A stretch of DNA of 34,553 nucleotides from Nemertoderma westbladi (GCA_032718475.1 JAUCBJ010003581.1:1-34553), one strand, 5' to 3'; shown: positions 9,541-22,563, counted from the first letter of the stretch. The notes: generated by a model from the letters alone, not told the origin. Made by a program: numbers and translations.

Positions 9541-10397
9541 TTTGGCTATGATGTATCGAAAATGAAGAATGTTTATGGCCCATGTGAAGTCTACCAGACT
9601 TTCTGCTGTTAAATTTCACTTTGCAGTTCCATGTGAAGAATACCAGGTTTTCACTAAAAACCCAGATTACGGATGGGTATCCCCATCCCTGAAGGGCACC
9701 CACAATACGAAGATAAGTGGTTCTAGTGCCCCCCACCCCCCCCCCCCCCCCACACCCCACCACTTAATACAGAACTGTTGCTATGAAAGTAATGCTTAAC
9801 ACCATCTACTCTATTTCTATTATATAAGATACCGACTACGCTGTACGGCGGCATAAAAGAAATCATAACAAGGTTCCAGTCTAATCCATTTTGCATTTTG
9901 ATTAGGTTTTAAAAGTTGCAAAGTTGGAGCTATTCATCCACGCCTTATGTATTCCTGTGAGCTTGCAAACAACCTAAGTTAATGATGGAATCAAAGAAAA
10001 AGTAAACCTATTAACCTGAGAATAAATAGTGCATTGGCATTATAAATATTGGAATAACAAAGATTCAATTTACTGGGGAATCCCAAGTTAGATAAATAAT
10101 GAACATTATTGTGTTTGCGCTTGCGGCAACAATATTATATTTCAAGAAAATTTAATAACTTCATTAACTAAATCCCTTAAGGGGAGCAATGCCAGTACAA
10201 ATCCCTTAAGGATGGTTTGAACATTTTAAATGAAAATTTGTTGGACTGGAAATATCTTTCGTATATTCCCAGGAGACCTGGAAGTATTGGCAGCCCACAA
10301 CGACTCTTATAGGATTCGGGTTATTGTTAAAACAAATTGATTGACTATTCTCTTAAACTATTCGAAAAAATTAATACAATAATAAATACATCTTTTC
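9541..10397. other. Intron sequence, no gene seen
   Basis: A 76-codon plus-strand ORF (9569-9799) and a similar minus-strand one cross a C-rich tract and show no family motif. AAATCCCTTAAGG occurs twice (near 10170 and 10199). Nothing else stands out. Confidence 0.4.
9729..9760 (-). repeat. C-rich homopolymer tract (G-rich on minus strand)
   Basis: C runs broken by single A residues, the longest about 16. Same class of tract as the G runs elsewhere in the window, here in the opposite orientation. Confidence 0.85.
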
Positions 10398-13300
10398 GTC
10401 TCAGAATGTCACGAGAGCAGCCAATAATTCAGCGTTCCTTGTTGCGAGTGGGACGTCAGAATGTCATGAGAGCAGCGGCCAATAAAGCAGCGTTCCTTGT
10501 TGAGAGTGGGACGTCAGAATGTCATGAGAGCAGCGGCCAATAAAGCAGCGTTCCTTGTTGCGAGTGGGACGTCAGAATGTCACGAGAGCAGCGGCCAATA
10601 AAGCAGCGTTCCTTGTTGCGAGTGGGACGTCAGAATGTCACGAGAGCAGCGGCCAATAAAGCAGCGTTCCTTGTTGCGAGTGGGACGTCAGAATGTCACG
10701 AGAGCAGCGGCCAATAAAGCAGCGTTCCTTGTTGCGAGTGGGACGTCAGAATGTCACGAGAGCAGCGGCCAATAAAGCAGCGTTCCTTGTTGAGAGTGGG
10801 ACGTCAGAATGTCATGAGAGCAGCGGCCAATAAAGCAGCGTTCCTTGTTGAGAGTGGGACGTCAGAATGTCATGAGAGCAGCGGCCAATAAAGCAGCGTT
10901 CCTTGTTGAGAGTGGGACGTCAGAATGTCACGAGAGCAGCGGCCAATAAAGCAGCGTTCCTTGTTGAGAGTGGGACGTCAGAATGTCATGAGAGCAGCGG
11001 CCAATAAAGCAGCGTTCCTTGTTGCGAGTGGGACGTCAGAATGTCACGAGAGCAGCGGCCAATAAAGCAGCGTTCCTTGTTGCGAGTGGGACGTCAGAAT
11101 GTCACGAGAGCAGCGGCCAATAAAGCAGCGTTCCTTGTTGCGAGTGGGACGTCAGAATGTCACGAGAGCAGCGGCCAATAAAGCAGCGTTCCTTGTTGCG
11201 AGTGGGACGTCAGAATGTCACGAGAGCTGCCAATAAAGCAGCGTTCCTTGTTGCGAGTGGGACGTCAGAATGTCACGAGAGCAGCGGCCAATAAAGCAGC
11301 GTTCCTTGTTGCGAGTGGGACGTCAGAATGTCACGAGAGCAGCGGCCAATAAAGCAGCGTTCCTTGTTGCGAGTGGGACGTCAGAATGTCACGAGAGCAG
11401 CGGCCAATAAAGCAGCGTTCCTTGTTGAGAGTGGGACGTCAGAATGTCACGAGAGCAGCGGCCAATAAAGCAGCGTTCCTTGTTGAGAGTGGGACGTCAG
11501 AATGTCATGAGAGCAGCGGCCAATAAAGCAGCGTTCCTTGTTGAGAGTGGGACGTCAGAATGTCACGAGAGCAGCGGCCAATAAAGCAGCGTTCCTTGTT
11601 GAGAGTGGGACGTCAGAATGTCATGAGAGCAGCGGCCAATAAAGCAGCGTTCCTTGTTGCGAGTGGGACGTCAGAATGTCACGAGAGCAGCGGCCAATAA
11701 AGCAGCGTTCCTTGTTGCGAGTGGGACGTCAGAATGTCACGAGAGCAGCGGCCAATAAAGCAGCGTTCCTTGTTGCGAGTGGGACGTCAGAATGTCACGA
11801 GAGCAGCGGCCAATAAAGCAGCGTTCCTTGTTGCGAGTGGGACGTCAGAATGTCACGAGAGCAGCAGCCAATAAAGCAGCGTTCCTTGTTGCGTGCGGGA
11901 CGTCAGAATGTCACGAGAGCAGCGGCCAATAAAGCAGCGTTCCTTGTTGCGTGCGGGACGTCAGAATGTCACGAGAGCAGCGGCCAATAAAGCAGCGTTC
12001 CTTGTTGAGAGTGGGACGTCAGAATGTCATGAGAGCAGCAGCCAATAAAGCAGCGTTCCTTGTTGCGTGCGGGACGTCAGAATGTCACGAGAGCAGCGGC
12101 CAATAAAGCAGCGTTCCTTGTTGAGAGTGGGACGTCAGAATGTCACGAGAGCAGCGGCCAATAAAGCAGCGTTCCTTGTTGCGAGTGGGACGTCAGAATG
12201 TCACGAGAGCAGCGGCCAATAAAGCAGCGTTCCTTGTTGCGAGTGGGACGTCAGAATGTCACGAGAGCAGCAGCCAATAAAGCAGCGTTCCTTGTTGCGT
12301 GCGGGACGTCAGAATGTCACGAGAGCAGCGGCCAATAAAGCAGCGTTCCTTGTTGAGAGTGGGACGTCAGAATGTCATGAGAGCAGCGGCCAATAAAGCA
12401 GCGTTCCTTGTTGCGAGTGGGACGTCAGAATGTCACGAGAGCAGCGGCCAATAAAGCAGCGTTCCTTGTTGCGAGTGGGACGTCAGAATGTCACGAGAGC
12501 AGCGGCCAATAAAGCAGCGTTCCTTGTTGCGTGCGGGACGTCAGAATGTCACGAGAGCTGCCAATAAAGCAGCGTTCCTTGTTGCGAGTGGGGCGTCAGA
12601 ATGTCACGAGAGCAGCGGCCAATAAAGCAGCGTTCCTTGTTGCGAGTGGGACGTCAGAATGTCACGAGAGCAGCGGCCAATAAAGCAGCGTCCCTTGTTG
12701 CGAGTGGGACGTCAGAATGTCACGAGAGCAGCGGCCAATAAAGCAGCGTTCCTTGTTGCGTGCGGGACGTCAGAATGTCACGAGAGCAGCGGCCAATAAA
12801 GCAGCGTTCCTTGTTGCGAGTGGGACGTCAGAATGTCACGAGAGCAGCGGCCAATAAAGCAGCGTTCCTTGTTGCGAGTGGGACGTCAGAATGTCACGAG
12901 AGCAGCGGCCAATAAAGCAGCGTCCCTTGTTGCGAGTGGGACGTCAGAATGTCACGAGAGCAGCGGCCAATAAAGCAGCGTTCCTTGTTGCGAGTGGGAC
13001 GTCAGAATGTCACGAGAGCAGCGGCCAATAAAGCAGCGTTCCTTGTTGCGAGTGGGACGTCAGAATGTCACGAGAGCAGCGGCCAATAAAGCAGCGTTCC
13101 TTGTTGCGAGTGGGGCGTCAGAATGTCACGAGAGCAGCGGCCAATAAAGCAGCGTTCCTTGTTGCGAGTTGGACGTCAGAATGTCACGAGAGCAGCGGCC
13201 AATAAAGCAGCGTTCCTTGTTGCGAGTTGGACGTCAGAATGTCACGAGAGCAGCAGCCAATAAAGCAGCGTTCCTTGTTGCGAGTGGGGCGTCAGAATGT

Positions 13301-16300
13301 CACGAGAGCAGCGGCCAATAAAGCAGCGTTCCTTGTTGCGAGTTGGACGTCAGAATGTCACGAGAGCAGCGGCCAATAAAGCAGCGTTCCTTGTTGCGAG
13401 TGGGACGTCAGAATGTCACGAGAGCAGCGGCCAATAAAGCAGCGTTCCTTGTTGCGAGTGGGACGTCAGAATGTCACGAGAGCAGCGGCCAATAAAGCAG
13501 CGTTCCTTGTTGCGAGTGGGACGTCAGAATGTCACGAGAGCAGCGGCCAATAAAGCCGCGTTCCTTGTTGCGAGTGGGACGTCAGAATGTCACGAGAGCA
13601 GCGGCCAATAAAGCAGCGTTCCTTGTTGCGAGTGGGACGTCAGAATGTCACGAGAGCAGCGGCCAATAAAGCAGCGTTCCTTGTTGCGTGTGGGACGTCA
13701 GAATGTCACGAGAGCAGCGGCCAATAAAGCAGCGTTCCTTGTTGCGAGTGGGACGTCAGAATGTCACGAGAGCTGCCAATAAAGCAGCGTTCCTTGTTGC
13801 GAGTGGGACGTCAGAATGTCACGAGAGCAGCGGCCAATAAAGCAGCGTCCCTTGTTGCGAGTGGGACGTCAGAATGTCACGAGAGCAGCGGCCAATAAAG
13901 CAGCGTTCCTTGTTGCGAGTGGGACGTCAGAATGTCACGAGAGCAGCGGCCAATGAAGCAGCGTTCCTTGTTGCGAGTGGGACGTCAGAATGTCATGAGA
14001 GCAGCGGCCAATAAAGCAGCGTTCCTTGTTGCGAGTGGGACGTCAGAATGTCACGAGAGCTGCCAATAAAGCAGCGTTCCTTGTTGCGAGTGGGACGTCA
14101 GAATGTCACGAGAGCAGCGGCCAATAAAGCAGCGTTCCTTGTTGCGAGTGGGACGTCAGAATGTCACGAGAGCTGCCAATAAAGCAGCGTTCCTTGTTGC
14201 GAGTGGGACGTCAGAATGTCACGAGAGCAGCGGCCAATAAAGCAGCGTTCCTTGTTGCGAGTGGGACGTCAGAATGTCACGAGAGCAGCGGCCAATAAAG
14301 CAGCGTTCCTTGTTGCGAGTGGGACGTCAGAATGTCACGAGAGCTGCCAATAAAGCAGCGTTCCTTGTTGCGAGTGGGACGTCAGAATGTCACGAGAGCA
14401 GCGGCCAATAAAGCAGCGTTCCTTGTTGCGAGTGGGACGTCAGAATGTCACGAGAGCAGCGGCCAATAAAGCAGCGTTCCTTGTTGCGAGTGGGACGTCA
14501 GAATGTCACGAGAGCAGCGGCCAATAAAGCAGCGTTCCTTGTTGCGAGTGGGACGTCAGAATGTCACGAGAGCAGCGGCCAATAAAGCAGCGTTCCTTGT
14601 TGCGAGTGGGACGTCAGAATGTCACGAGAGCAGCGGCCAATAAAGCAGCGTTCCTTGTTGCGAGTGGGACGTCAGAATGTCACGAGAGCTGCCAATAAAG
14701 CAGCGTTCCTTGTTGCGAGTGGGACGTCAGAATGTCACGAGAGCAGCGGCCAATAAAGCAGCGTTCCTTGTTGCGAGTGGGACGTCAGAATGTCACGAGA
14801 GCAGCGGCCAATAAAGCAGCGTTCCTTGTTGCGAGTGGGACGTCAGAATGTCACGAGAGCAGCGGCCAATAAAGCAGCGTTCCTTGTTGCGAGTGGGACG
14901 TCAGAATGTCACGAGAGCAGCGGCCAATAAAGCAGCGTTCCTTGTTGCGAGTGGGACGTCAGAATGTCACGAGAGCAGCGGCCAATAAAGCAGCGTTCCT
15001 TGTTGCGAGTGGGACGTCAGAATGTCACGAGAGCAGCGGCCAATAAAGCAGCGTTCCTTGTTGCGAGTGGGACGTCAGAATGTCACGAGAGCAGCGGCCA
15101 ATAAAGCAGCGTTCCTTGTTGCGAGAGGGACGTCAGAATGTCACGAGAGCAGCGGCCAATAAAGCAGCGTTCCTTGTTGCGTGCGGGACGTCAGAATGTC
15201 ACGAGAGCTGCCAATAAAGCAGCGTTCCTTGTTGCGAGTGGGACGTCAGAATGTCACGAGAGCAGCAGCCAATAAAGCAGCGTTCCTTGTTGCGAGTGGG
15301 ACGTCAGAATGTCACGAGAGCAGCGGCCAATAAAGCAGCGTTCCTTGTTGCGAGTGGGACGTCAGAATGTCACGAGAGCAGCAGCCAATAAAGCAGCGTT
15401 CCTTGTTGCGAGTGGGACGTCAGAATGTCACGAGAGCAGTGGCCAATAAAGCAGCGTTCCTTGTTGCGAGTGGGACGTCAGAATGTCACGAGAGCAGCGG
15501 CCAATAAAGCAGCGTTCCTTGTTGCGAGTGGGACGTCAGAATGTCACGAGAGCAGCGGCCAATAAAGCAGCGTTCCTTGTTGCGAGTGGGACGTCAGAAT
15601 GTCACGAGAGCAGCGGCCAATAAAGCAGCGTTCCTTGTTGCGAGTGGGACGTCAGAATGTCACGAGAGCAGCGGCCAATAAAGCAGCGTTCCTTGTTGCG
15701 AGTGGGACGTCAGAATGTCACGAGAGCAGCGGCCAATAAAGCAGCGTTCATTGTTGCGAGTGGGACGTCAGAATGTCACGAGAGCAGCGGCCAATAAAGC
15801 AGCGTTCCTTGTTGCGAGTGGGACGTCAGAATGTCACGAGAGCTGCCAATAAAGCAGCGTTCCTTGTTGCGAGTGGGACGTCAGAATGTCACGAGAGCTG
15901 CCAATAAAGCAGCGTTCCTTGTTGCGAGTGGGGCGTCAGAATGTCACGAGAGCAGCGGCCAATAAAGCAGCGTTCCTTGTTGCGAGTGGGACGTCAGAAT
16001 GTCACGAGAACAGCGGCCAATAAAGCAGCGTTCCTTGTTGCGAGTGGGACGTCAGAATGTCACGAGAGCAGCGGCCAATAAAGCAGCGTTCCTTGTTGCG
16101 AGTGGGACGTCAGAATGTCACGAGAACAGCGGCCAATAAAGCAGCGTTCCTTGTTGCGAGTGGGGCGTCAGAATGTCACGAGAGCAGCGGCCAATAAAGC
16201 AGCGTTCCTTGTTGCGAGTGGGACGTCAGAATGTCACGAGAACAGCGGCCAATAAAGCAGCGTTCCTTGTTGCGAGTGGGACGTCAGAATGTCACGAGAG

Positions 16301-19300
16301 CAGCGGCCAATAAAGCAGCGTTCCTTGTTGCGAGTGGGGCGTCAGAATGTCACGAGAGCAGCGGCCAATAAAGCAGCGTCCCTTGTTGCGAGTGGGACGT
16401 CAGAATGTCACGAGAGCAGCGGCCAATAAAGCAGCGTCCCTTGTTGCGAGTGGGACGTCAGAATGTCACGAGAGCAGCGGCCAATAAAGCAGCGTCCCTT
16501 GTTGCGAGTGGGACGTCAGAATGTCATGAGAGCAGCGGCCAATAAAGCAGCGTTCCTTGTTGCGAGTGGGGCGTCAGAATGTCACGAGAGCAGCGGCCAA
16601 TAAAGCAGCGTCCCTTGTTGCGAGTGGGACGTCAGAATGTCACGAGAGCAGCGGCCAATAAAGCAGCGTTCCTTGTTGAGAGTGGGACGTCAGAATGTCA
16701 CGAGAGCAGCGGCCAATAAAGCAGCGTTCCTTGTTGCGAGTGGGACGTCAGAATGTCACGAGAGCAGCCAATAATTCAGCGTTCCTTGTTGCGAGTGGGA
16801 CGTCAGAATGTCATGAGAGCAGCGGCCAATAAAGCAGCGTTCCTTGTTGCGAGTGGGACGTCAGAATGTCACGAGAGCAGCGGCCAATAAAGCAGCGTTC
16901 CTTGTTGAGAGTGGGACGTCAGAATGTCACGAGAGCAGCGGCCAATAAAGCAGCGTTCCTTGTTGCGAGTGGGACGTCAGAATGTCACGAGAGCGGCCAA
17001 TAAAGCAGCGTTCCTTGTTGAGAGTGGGACGTCAGAATGTCACGAGAGCAGCGGCCAATAAAGCAGCGTTCCTTGTTGAGAGTGGGACGTCAGAATGTCA
17101 CGAGAGCAGCGGCCAATAAAGCAGCGTTCCTTGTTGCGAGTGGGACGTCAGAATGTCACGAGAGCAGCGGCCAATAAAGCAGCGTTCCTTGTTGAGAGTG
17201 GGACGTCAGAATGTCACGAGAGCAGCGGCCAATAAAGCAGCGTTCCTTGTTGCGAGTGGGACGTCAGAATGTCACGAGAGCGGCCAATAAAGCAGCGTTC
17301 CTTGTTGAGAGTGGGACGTCAGAATGTCACGAGAGCAGCGGCCAATAAAGCAGCGTTCCTTGTTGAGAGTGGGACGTCAGAATGTCACGAGAGCAGCGGC
17401 CAATAAAGCAGCGTTCCTTGTTGCGAGTGGGACGTCAGAATGTCACGAGAGCAGCGGCCAATAAAGCAGCGTTCCTTGTTGAGAGTGGGACGTCAGAATG
17501 TCACGAGAGCAGCGGCCAATAAAGCAGCGTTCCTTGTTGCGAGTGGGACGTCAGAATGTCACGAGAGCAGCGGCCAATAAAGCAGCGTTCCTTGTTGCGA
17601 GTGGGACGTCAGAATGTCACGAGAGCAGCGGCCAATAAAGCAGCGTTCCTTGTTGCGAGTGGGACGTCAGAATGTCACGAGAGCAGCGGCCAATAAAGCA
17701 GCGTTCCTTGTTGCGTGTGGGACGTCAGAATGTCACGAGAGCAGCGGCCAATAAAGCAGCGTTCCTTGTTGCGAGTGGGACGTCAGAATGTCACGAGAGC
17801 AGCGGCCAATAAAGCAGCGTTCCTTGTTGCGAGTGGGACGTCAGAATGTAACGAGAGCAGCGGCCAATAAAGCAGCGTTCCTTGTTGCGAGTGGGACGTC
17901 AGAATGTAACGAGAGCAGCGGCCAATAAAGCAGCGTTCCTTGTTGCGAGTGGGACGTCAGAATGTCACGAGAGCTGCCAATAAAGCAGCGTTCCTTGTTG
18001 CGAGTGGGACGTCAGAATGTCACGAGAGCAGCGGCCAATAAAGCAGCGTCCCTTGTTGCGAGTGGGACGTCAGAATGTCACGAGAGCAGCGGCCAATAAA
18101 GCAGCGTTCCTTGTTGCGAGTGGGACGTCAGAATGTCACGAGAGCAGCGGCCAATAAAGCAGCGTTCCTTGTTGCGAGTGGGACGTCAGAATGTCATGAG
18201 AGCAGCGGCCAATAAAGCAGCGTTCCTTGTTGCGAGTGGGACGTCAGAATGTCACGAGAGCTGCCAATAAAGCAGCGTTCCTTGTTGCGAGTGGGACGTC
18301 AGAATGTCACGAGAGCAGCGGCCAATAAAGCAGCGTTCCTTGTTGCGAGTGGGACGTCAGAATGTCACGAGAGCTGCCAATAAAGCAGCGTTCCTTGTTG
18401 CGAGTGGGACGTCAGAATGTCACGAGAGCAGCGGCCAAAAAAGCAGCGTTCCTTGTTGCGAGTGGGACGTCAGAATGTCACGAGAGCAGCGGCCAATAAA
18501 GCAGCGTTCCTTGTTGCGAGTGGGACGTCAGAATGTCACGAGAGCTGCCAATAAAGCAGCGTTCCTTGTTGCGAGTGGGACGTCAGAATGTCACGAGAGC
18601 AGCAGCCAATAAAGCAGCGTTCCTTGTTGCGAGTGGGACGTCAGAATGTCACGAGAGCAGCGGCCAATAAAGCAGCGTTCCTTGTTGCGAGAGGGACGTC
18701 AGAATGTCACGAGAGCAGCGGCCAATAAAGCAGCGTTCCTTGTTGAGAGTGGGACGTCAGAATGTCACGAGAGCAGCGGCCAATAAAGCAGCGTTCCTTG
18801 TTGCGAGTGGGACGTCAGAATGTCACGAGAGCAGCGGCCAATAAAGCAGCGTTCCTTGTTGCGTGCGGGACGTCAGAATGTCACGAGAGCTGCCAATAAA
18901 GCAGCGTTCATTGTTGCGAGTGGGACGTCAGAATGTCACGAGAGCAGCGGCCAATAAAGCAGCGTTCCTTGTTGCGTGTGGGACGTCAGAATGTCACGAG
19001 AGCTGCCAATAAAGCAGCGTTCCTTGTTGAGAGTGGGGCGTCAGAATGTCACGAGAGCAGCGGCCAATAAAGCAGCGTTCCTTGTTGCGAGTGGGACGTC
19101 AGAATGTCACGAGAGCAGCGGCCAATAAAGCAGCGTTCCTTGTTGCGTGCGGGACGTCAGAATGTCACGAGAGCTGCCAATAAAGCAGCGTTCCTTGTTG
19201 CGAGTGGGACGTCAGAATGTCACGAGAGCAGCGGCCAATAAAGCAGCGTTCCTTGTTGAGAGTGGGACGTCAGAATGTCACGAGAGCAGCGGCCAATAAA

Positions 19301-21395
19301 GCAGCGTTCCTTGTTGCGTGCGGGACGTCAGAATGTCACGAGAGCTGCCAATAAAGCAGCGTTCCTTGTTGCGAGTGGGACGTCAGAATGTCACGAGAGC
19401 AGCGGCCAATAAAGCAGCGTTCCTTGTTGCGAGTGGGACGTCAGAATGTCACGAGAGCAGCAGCCAATAAAGCAGCGTTCCTTGTTGCGAGTGGGACGTC
19501 AGAATGTCACGAGAGCAGCCAATAAAGCAGCGTTCCTTGTTGCGAGTGGGACGTCAGAATGTCACGAGAGCAGCGGCCAATAAAGCAGCGTTCCTTGTTG
19601 CGAGTGGGACGTCAGAATGTCACGAGAGCAGCGGCCAATAAAGCAGCGTTCCTTGTTGCGAGTGGGGCGTCAGAATGTCACGAGAGCAGCGGCCAATAAA
19701 GCAGCGTTCATTGTTGCGAGTGGGGCGTCAGAATGTCACGAGAGCAGCGGCCAATAAAGCAGCGTTCATTGTTGCGAGTGGGACGTCAGAATGTCACGAG
19801 AGCAGCAGCCAATAAAGCAGCGTTCCTTGTTGCGAGTGGGACGTCAGAATGTCACGAGAGCAGCGGCCAATAAAGCAGCGTTCCTTGTTGAGAGTGGGAC
19901 GTCAGAATGTCACGAGAGCAGCGGCCAATAAAGCAGCGTTCCTTGTTGCGTGCGGGACGTCAGAATGTCACGAGAGCTGCCAATAAAGCAGCGTTCCTTG
20001 TTGCGAGTGGGACGTCAGAATGTCACGAGAGCAGCGGCCAATAAAGCAGCGTTCCTTGTTGCGAGTGGGACGTCAGAATGTCACGAGAGCTGCCAATAAA
20101 GCAGCGTTCCTTGTTGCGAGTGGGACGTCAGAATGTCACGAGAGCAGCAGCCAATAAAGCAGCGTTCCTTGTTGCGAGTGGGACGTCAGAATGTCACGAG
20201 AGCAGCCAATAAAGCAGCGTTCCTTGTTGCGAGTGGGACGTCAGAATGTCACGAGAGCAGCGGCCAATAAAGCAGCGTTCCTTGTTGCGAGTGGGACGTC
20301 AGAATGTCACGAGAGCAGCGGCCAATAAAGCAGCGTTCATTGTTGCGAGTGGGACGTCAGAATGTCACGAGAGCAGCGGCCAATAAAGCAGCGTTCCTTG
20401 TTGCGAGTGGGACGTCAGAATGTCACGAGAGCTGCCAATAAAGCAGCGTTCCTTGTTGCGAGTGGGACGTCAGAATGTCACGAGAGCTGCCAATAAAGCA
20501 GCGTTCCTTGTTGCGAGTGGGGCGTCAGAATGTCACGAGAGCAGCGGCCAATAAAGCAGCGTTCCTTGTTGCGAGTGGGACGTCAGAATGTCACGAGAAC
20601 AGCGGCCAATAAAGCAGCGTTCCTTGTTGCGAGTGGGACGTCAGAATGTCACGAGAGCAGCGGCCAATAAAGCAGCGTTCCTTGTTGCGAGTGGGACGTC
20701 AGAATGTCACGAGAACAGCGGCCAATAAAGCAGCGTTCCTTGTTGCGAGTGGGGCGTCAGAATGTCACGAGAGCAGCGGCCAATAAAGCAGCGTTCCTTG
20801 TTGCGAGTGGGACGTCAGAATGTCACGAGAACAGCGGCCAATAAAGCAGCGTTCCTTGTTGCGAGTGGGACGTCAGAATGTCACGAGAGCAGCGGCCAAT
20901 AAAGCAGCGTTCCTTGTTGCGAGTGGGGCGTCAGAATGTCACGAGAGCAGCGGCCAATAAAGCAGCGTCCCTTGTTGCGAGTGGGACGTCAGAATGTCAC
21001 GAGAGCAGCGGCCAATAAAGCAGCGTCCCTTGTTGCGAGTGGGACGTCAGAATGTCACGAGAGCAGCGGCCAATAAAGCAGCGTCCCTTGTTGCGAGTGG
21101 GACGTCAGAATGTCATGAGAGCAGCGGCCAATAAAGCAGCGTTCCTTGTTGCGAGTGGGGCGTCAGAATGTCACGAGAGCAGCGGCCAATAAAGCAGCGT
21201 CCCTTGTTGCGAGTGGGACGTCAGAATGTCACGAGAGCAGCGGCCAATAAAGCAGCGTTCCTTGTTGAGAGTGGGACGTCAGAATGTCACGAGAGCAGCG
21301 GCCAATAAAGCAGCGTTCCTTGTTGCGAGTGGGACGTCAGAATGTCACGAGAGCAGCGGCCAATAAAGCAGCGTTCCTTGTTGCGAGTGGGACGT
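10398..21395. repeat. 58-bp satellite array, about 190 copies
   Basis: The unit reads GTCAGAATGTCACGAGAGCA, GCGGCCAATAAAGCAGCGTT, CCTTGTTGCGAGTGGGAC on the plus strand, 58 bp. A 55-bp variant (GAGAGCTGCCAATAAAG) is interspersed, along with point variants: GTTGAGAGTGG, GCGTGCGGG, GGGGCGTC, CGTCCCTTG, GTTCATTG, GAGAACAGC. The first unit carries CCAATAATTCAGCG, and this form occurs once more at 16768. Each unit holds CCAAT, AATAAA and GACGTCA words. A block near 15.7-16.8 kb is repeated 4589 bp downstream. The array fills most of the 17.4-kb intron between the LITRQ-helix exon and the linker exon. No reading frame crosses it for long, since TAA is in every unit. Confidence 0.98.
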
Positions 21396-21608
21396 GACCC
21401 AAAATATTATATTCTAAAAATATTTGTCACCGAATATATCATTCACAACCCCATCATGATTACTCCTGTAACCTAATATATCATCTTGAATATAAGCTTC
21501 GTTGCGATATATACCTGGATATAATTTATAAACTTTGTTGCTTTAAATAAAATTATTTTGTTACATAAATATTATTTTAAACCACTCGTTGGCATTCCTT
21601 TAACTTAC
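21396..21608. other. AT-rich intron sequence between satellite and exon
   Basis: No feature is visible beyond the donor GTAAGT of the neighbouring exon at its right end. Confidence 0.5.
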
Positions 21609-21771
21609 CGCTGGTCTTTACATCCTTTCCAGATTCGGATACTTTGGTTTCAGTTTCTTCCGAGAAGTCCCGTGCCATCTGGTAATCTTTAAACTTAGCT
21701 AGCAGATATGGCACCAACGTTTCGCGGACGTTGCCAATAACTTGACGAGTAATCAACAATGTCCCCAACGT
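21609..21771 (-). CDS. ANO8: Anoctamin-8-like exon: post-TM5 LITRQ helix and start of linker
   Basis: This 163-nt exon lies between acceptor TATTTTTACAG and donor GTAAGT, starting in phase 0 and ending in phase 1 (54 codons plus G). It begins TLGTLLITRQ, then VIGNVRETLVPYLLAKFKDY. This is the family helix L-A-T-L-L-I-T-R-Q followed by a conserved N-V-x-E-x-L-x-P-x-L, a match to ANO8/ANO10-type anoctamins and best to ANO8. The last 24 residues are polar and acidic (FSEETETKVSESGKDVKTS) and begin the variable cytosolic linker. The final G joins AG of the exon 17.4 kb downstream to make glutamate. An 82-codon minus-strand ORF here is this exon plus intron read-through. Confidence 0.87.
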
Positions 21772-21977
21772 CTGTAAAAATAAGCGGTTAATTCGTAAAT
21801 TATAAACTGTCAAGAAACAATGCATACAGTAGGTTAACTATGAGGAGATGGTTTGTATTTCGCATATTGCTACATTATAAATAATTACTTAGTTATCCGA
21901 AATAACACTAAAATATGCAGAGCGTATTCAGCTTATGGTAAATATAGTATATATGTGTAATAATAATTAATTAATAC

Positions 21978-22052
21978 CTCAAGAAGGCGTTGATTGTCTT
22001 TCAACCGAAATCCAATGTAGAACAAAGCGATGAAATTATTGAGAAAGTGAAA
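21978..22052 (-). CDS. ANO8: Anoctamin-8-like TM5 exon, copy B (alternative)
   Basis: This 75-nt exon follows acceptor ATTTCACAG and precedes donor GTATTA, phase 0 at both ends. It encodes 25 residues: FHFLNNFIALFYIGFRLKDN followed by QRLLE. It matches copy A at 16 of 25 residues, and 8 of those 16 codons differ only at synonymous positions, so both copies have been kept under protein-level constraint. Differences cluster at residues 3-4 (FL against VV) and from residue 16 on (RLK-N against YIR-M), at the cytosolic end of TM5. Splicing to the next exon crosses only 206 bp. If both copies were included the frame would stay open but TM5 would be doubled, so exclusive use is more likely. Confidence 0.83.
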
Positions 22053-22563
22053 CTGTGAAATATAAATATGTAACAAACTAACAAGCATGCCATGCACATT
22101 CCAAAGTACGTATAATAATGTAGTAGTAGTTAATAAGTAGTAAAGATGCAGATGACACTAAATATCAAACTGTATCGCTTTTATGGGAAAATCGACCCAA
22201 ATAACTGCTGGCTAATTAACTATTACCCTTTCGCATATTGCTTTTGTTAAAAAAATACGTGTGCCACTGTCACCTGTCCTTTCTCTTAATTAATAGTTTA
22301 ACATTGGGAATTGGGTCAATCAAGACCACCCTTTACTAATTGTTAGCAGGATACACAGTCTGCCTACTGCCTCAGCCTCAGTATTGGCCTAGAACAATGG
22401 AATGCGTATAGGCGCGATAGAAATATATTATTATTATTATTCTGTATTGCATTGAAAAACTCCGACAAATTGGTTTGAGATATCTAGGATATGAGTACGT
22501 TATGCCCAGGGGATAATCAAAGGTCGCACACTGTCAATGAATACCACACAATTGCATTACGGG
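22053..22563. other. Intron sequence upstream of the nested gene, no gene seen
   Basis: A short ATT microsatellite lies at about 22427-22440. The part closest to 22563 may hold promoter elements of the WD40 gene, but no clear site is seen. Confidence 0.4.

Noticed and set aside
9533-9799. 76-codon ORFs on both strands with proline or glycine runs
   Set aside because: Both depend on the C homopolymer tract and show no family motif.
18304-18612. 102-codon ORF of MSREQRPIKQRS-type repeats, and the similar one at 10337
   Set aside because: Created by 55-bp and changed units that shift the frame past the usual TAA in the 58-bp satellite.
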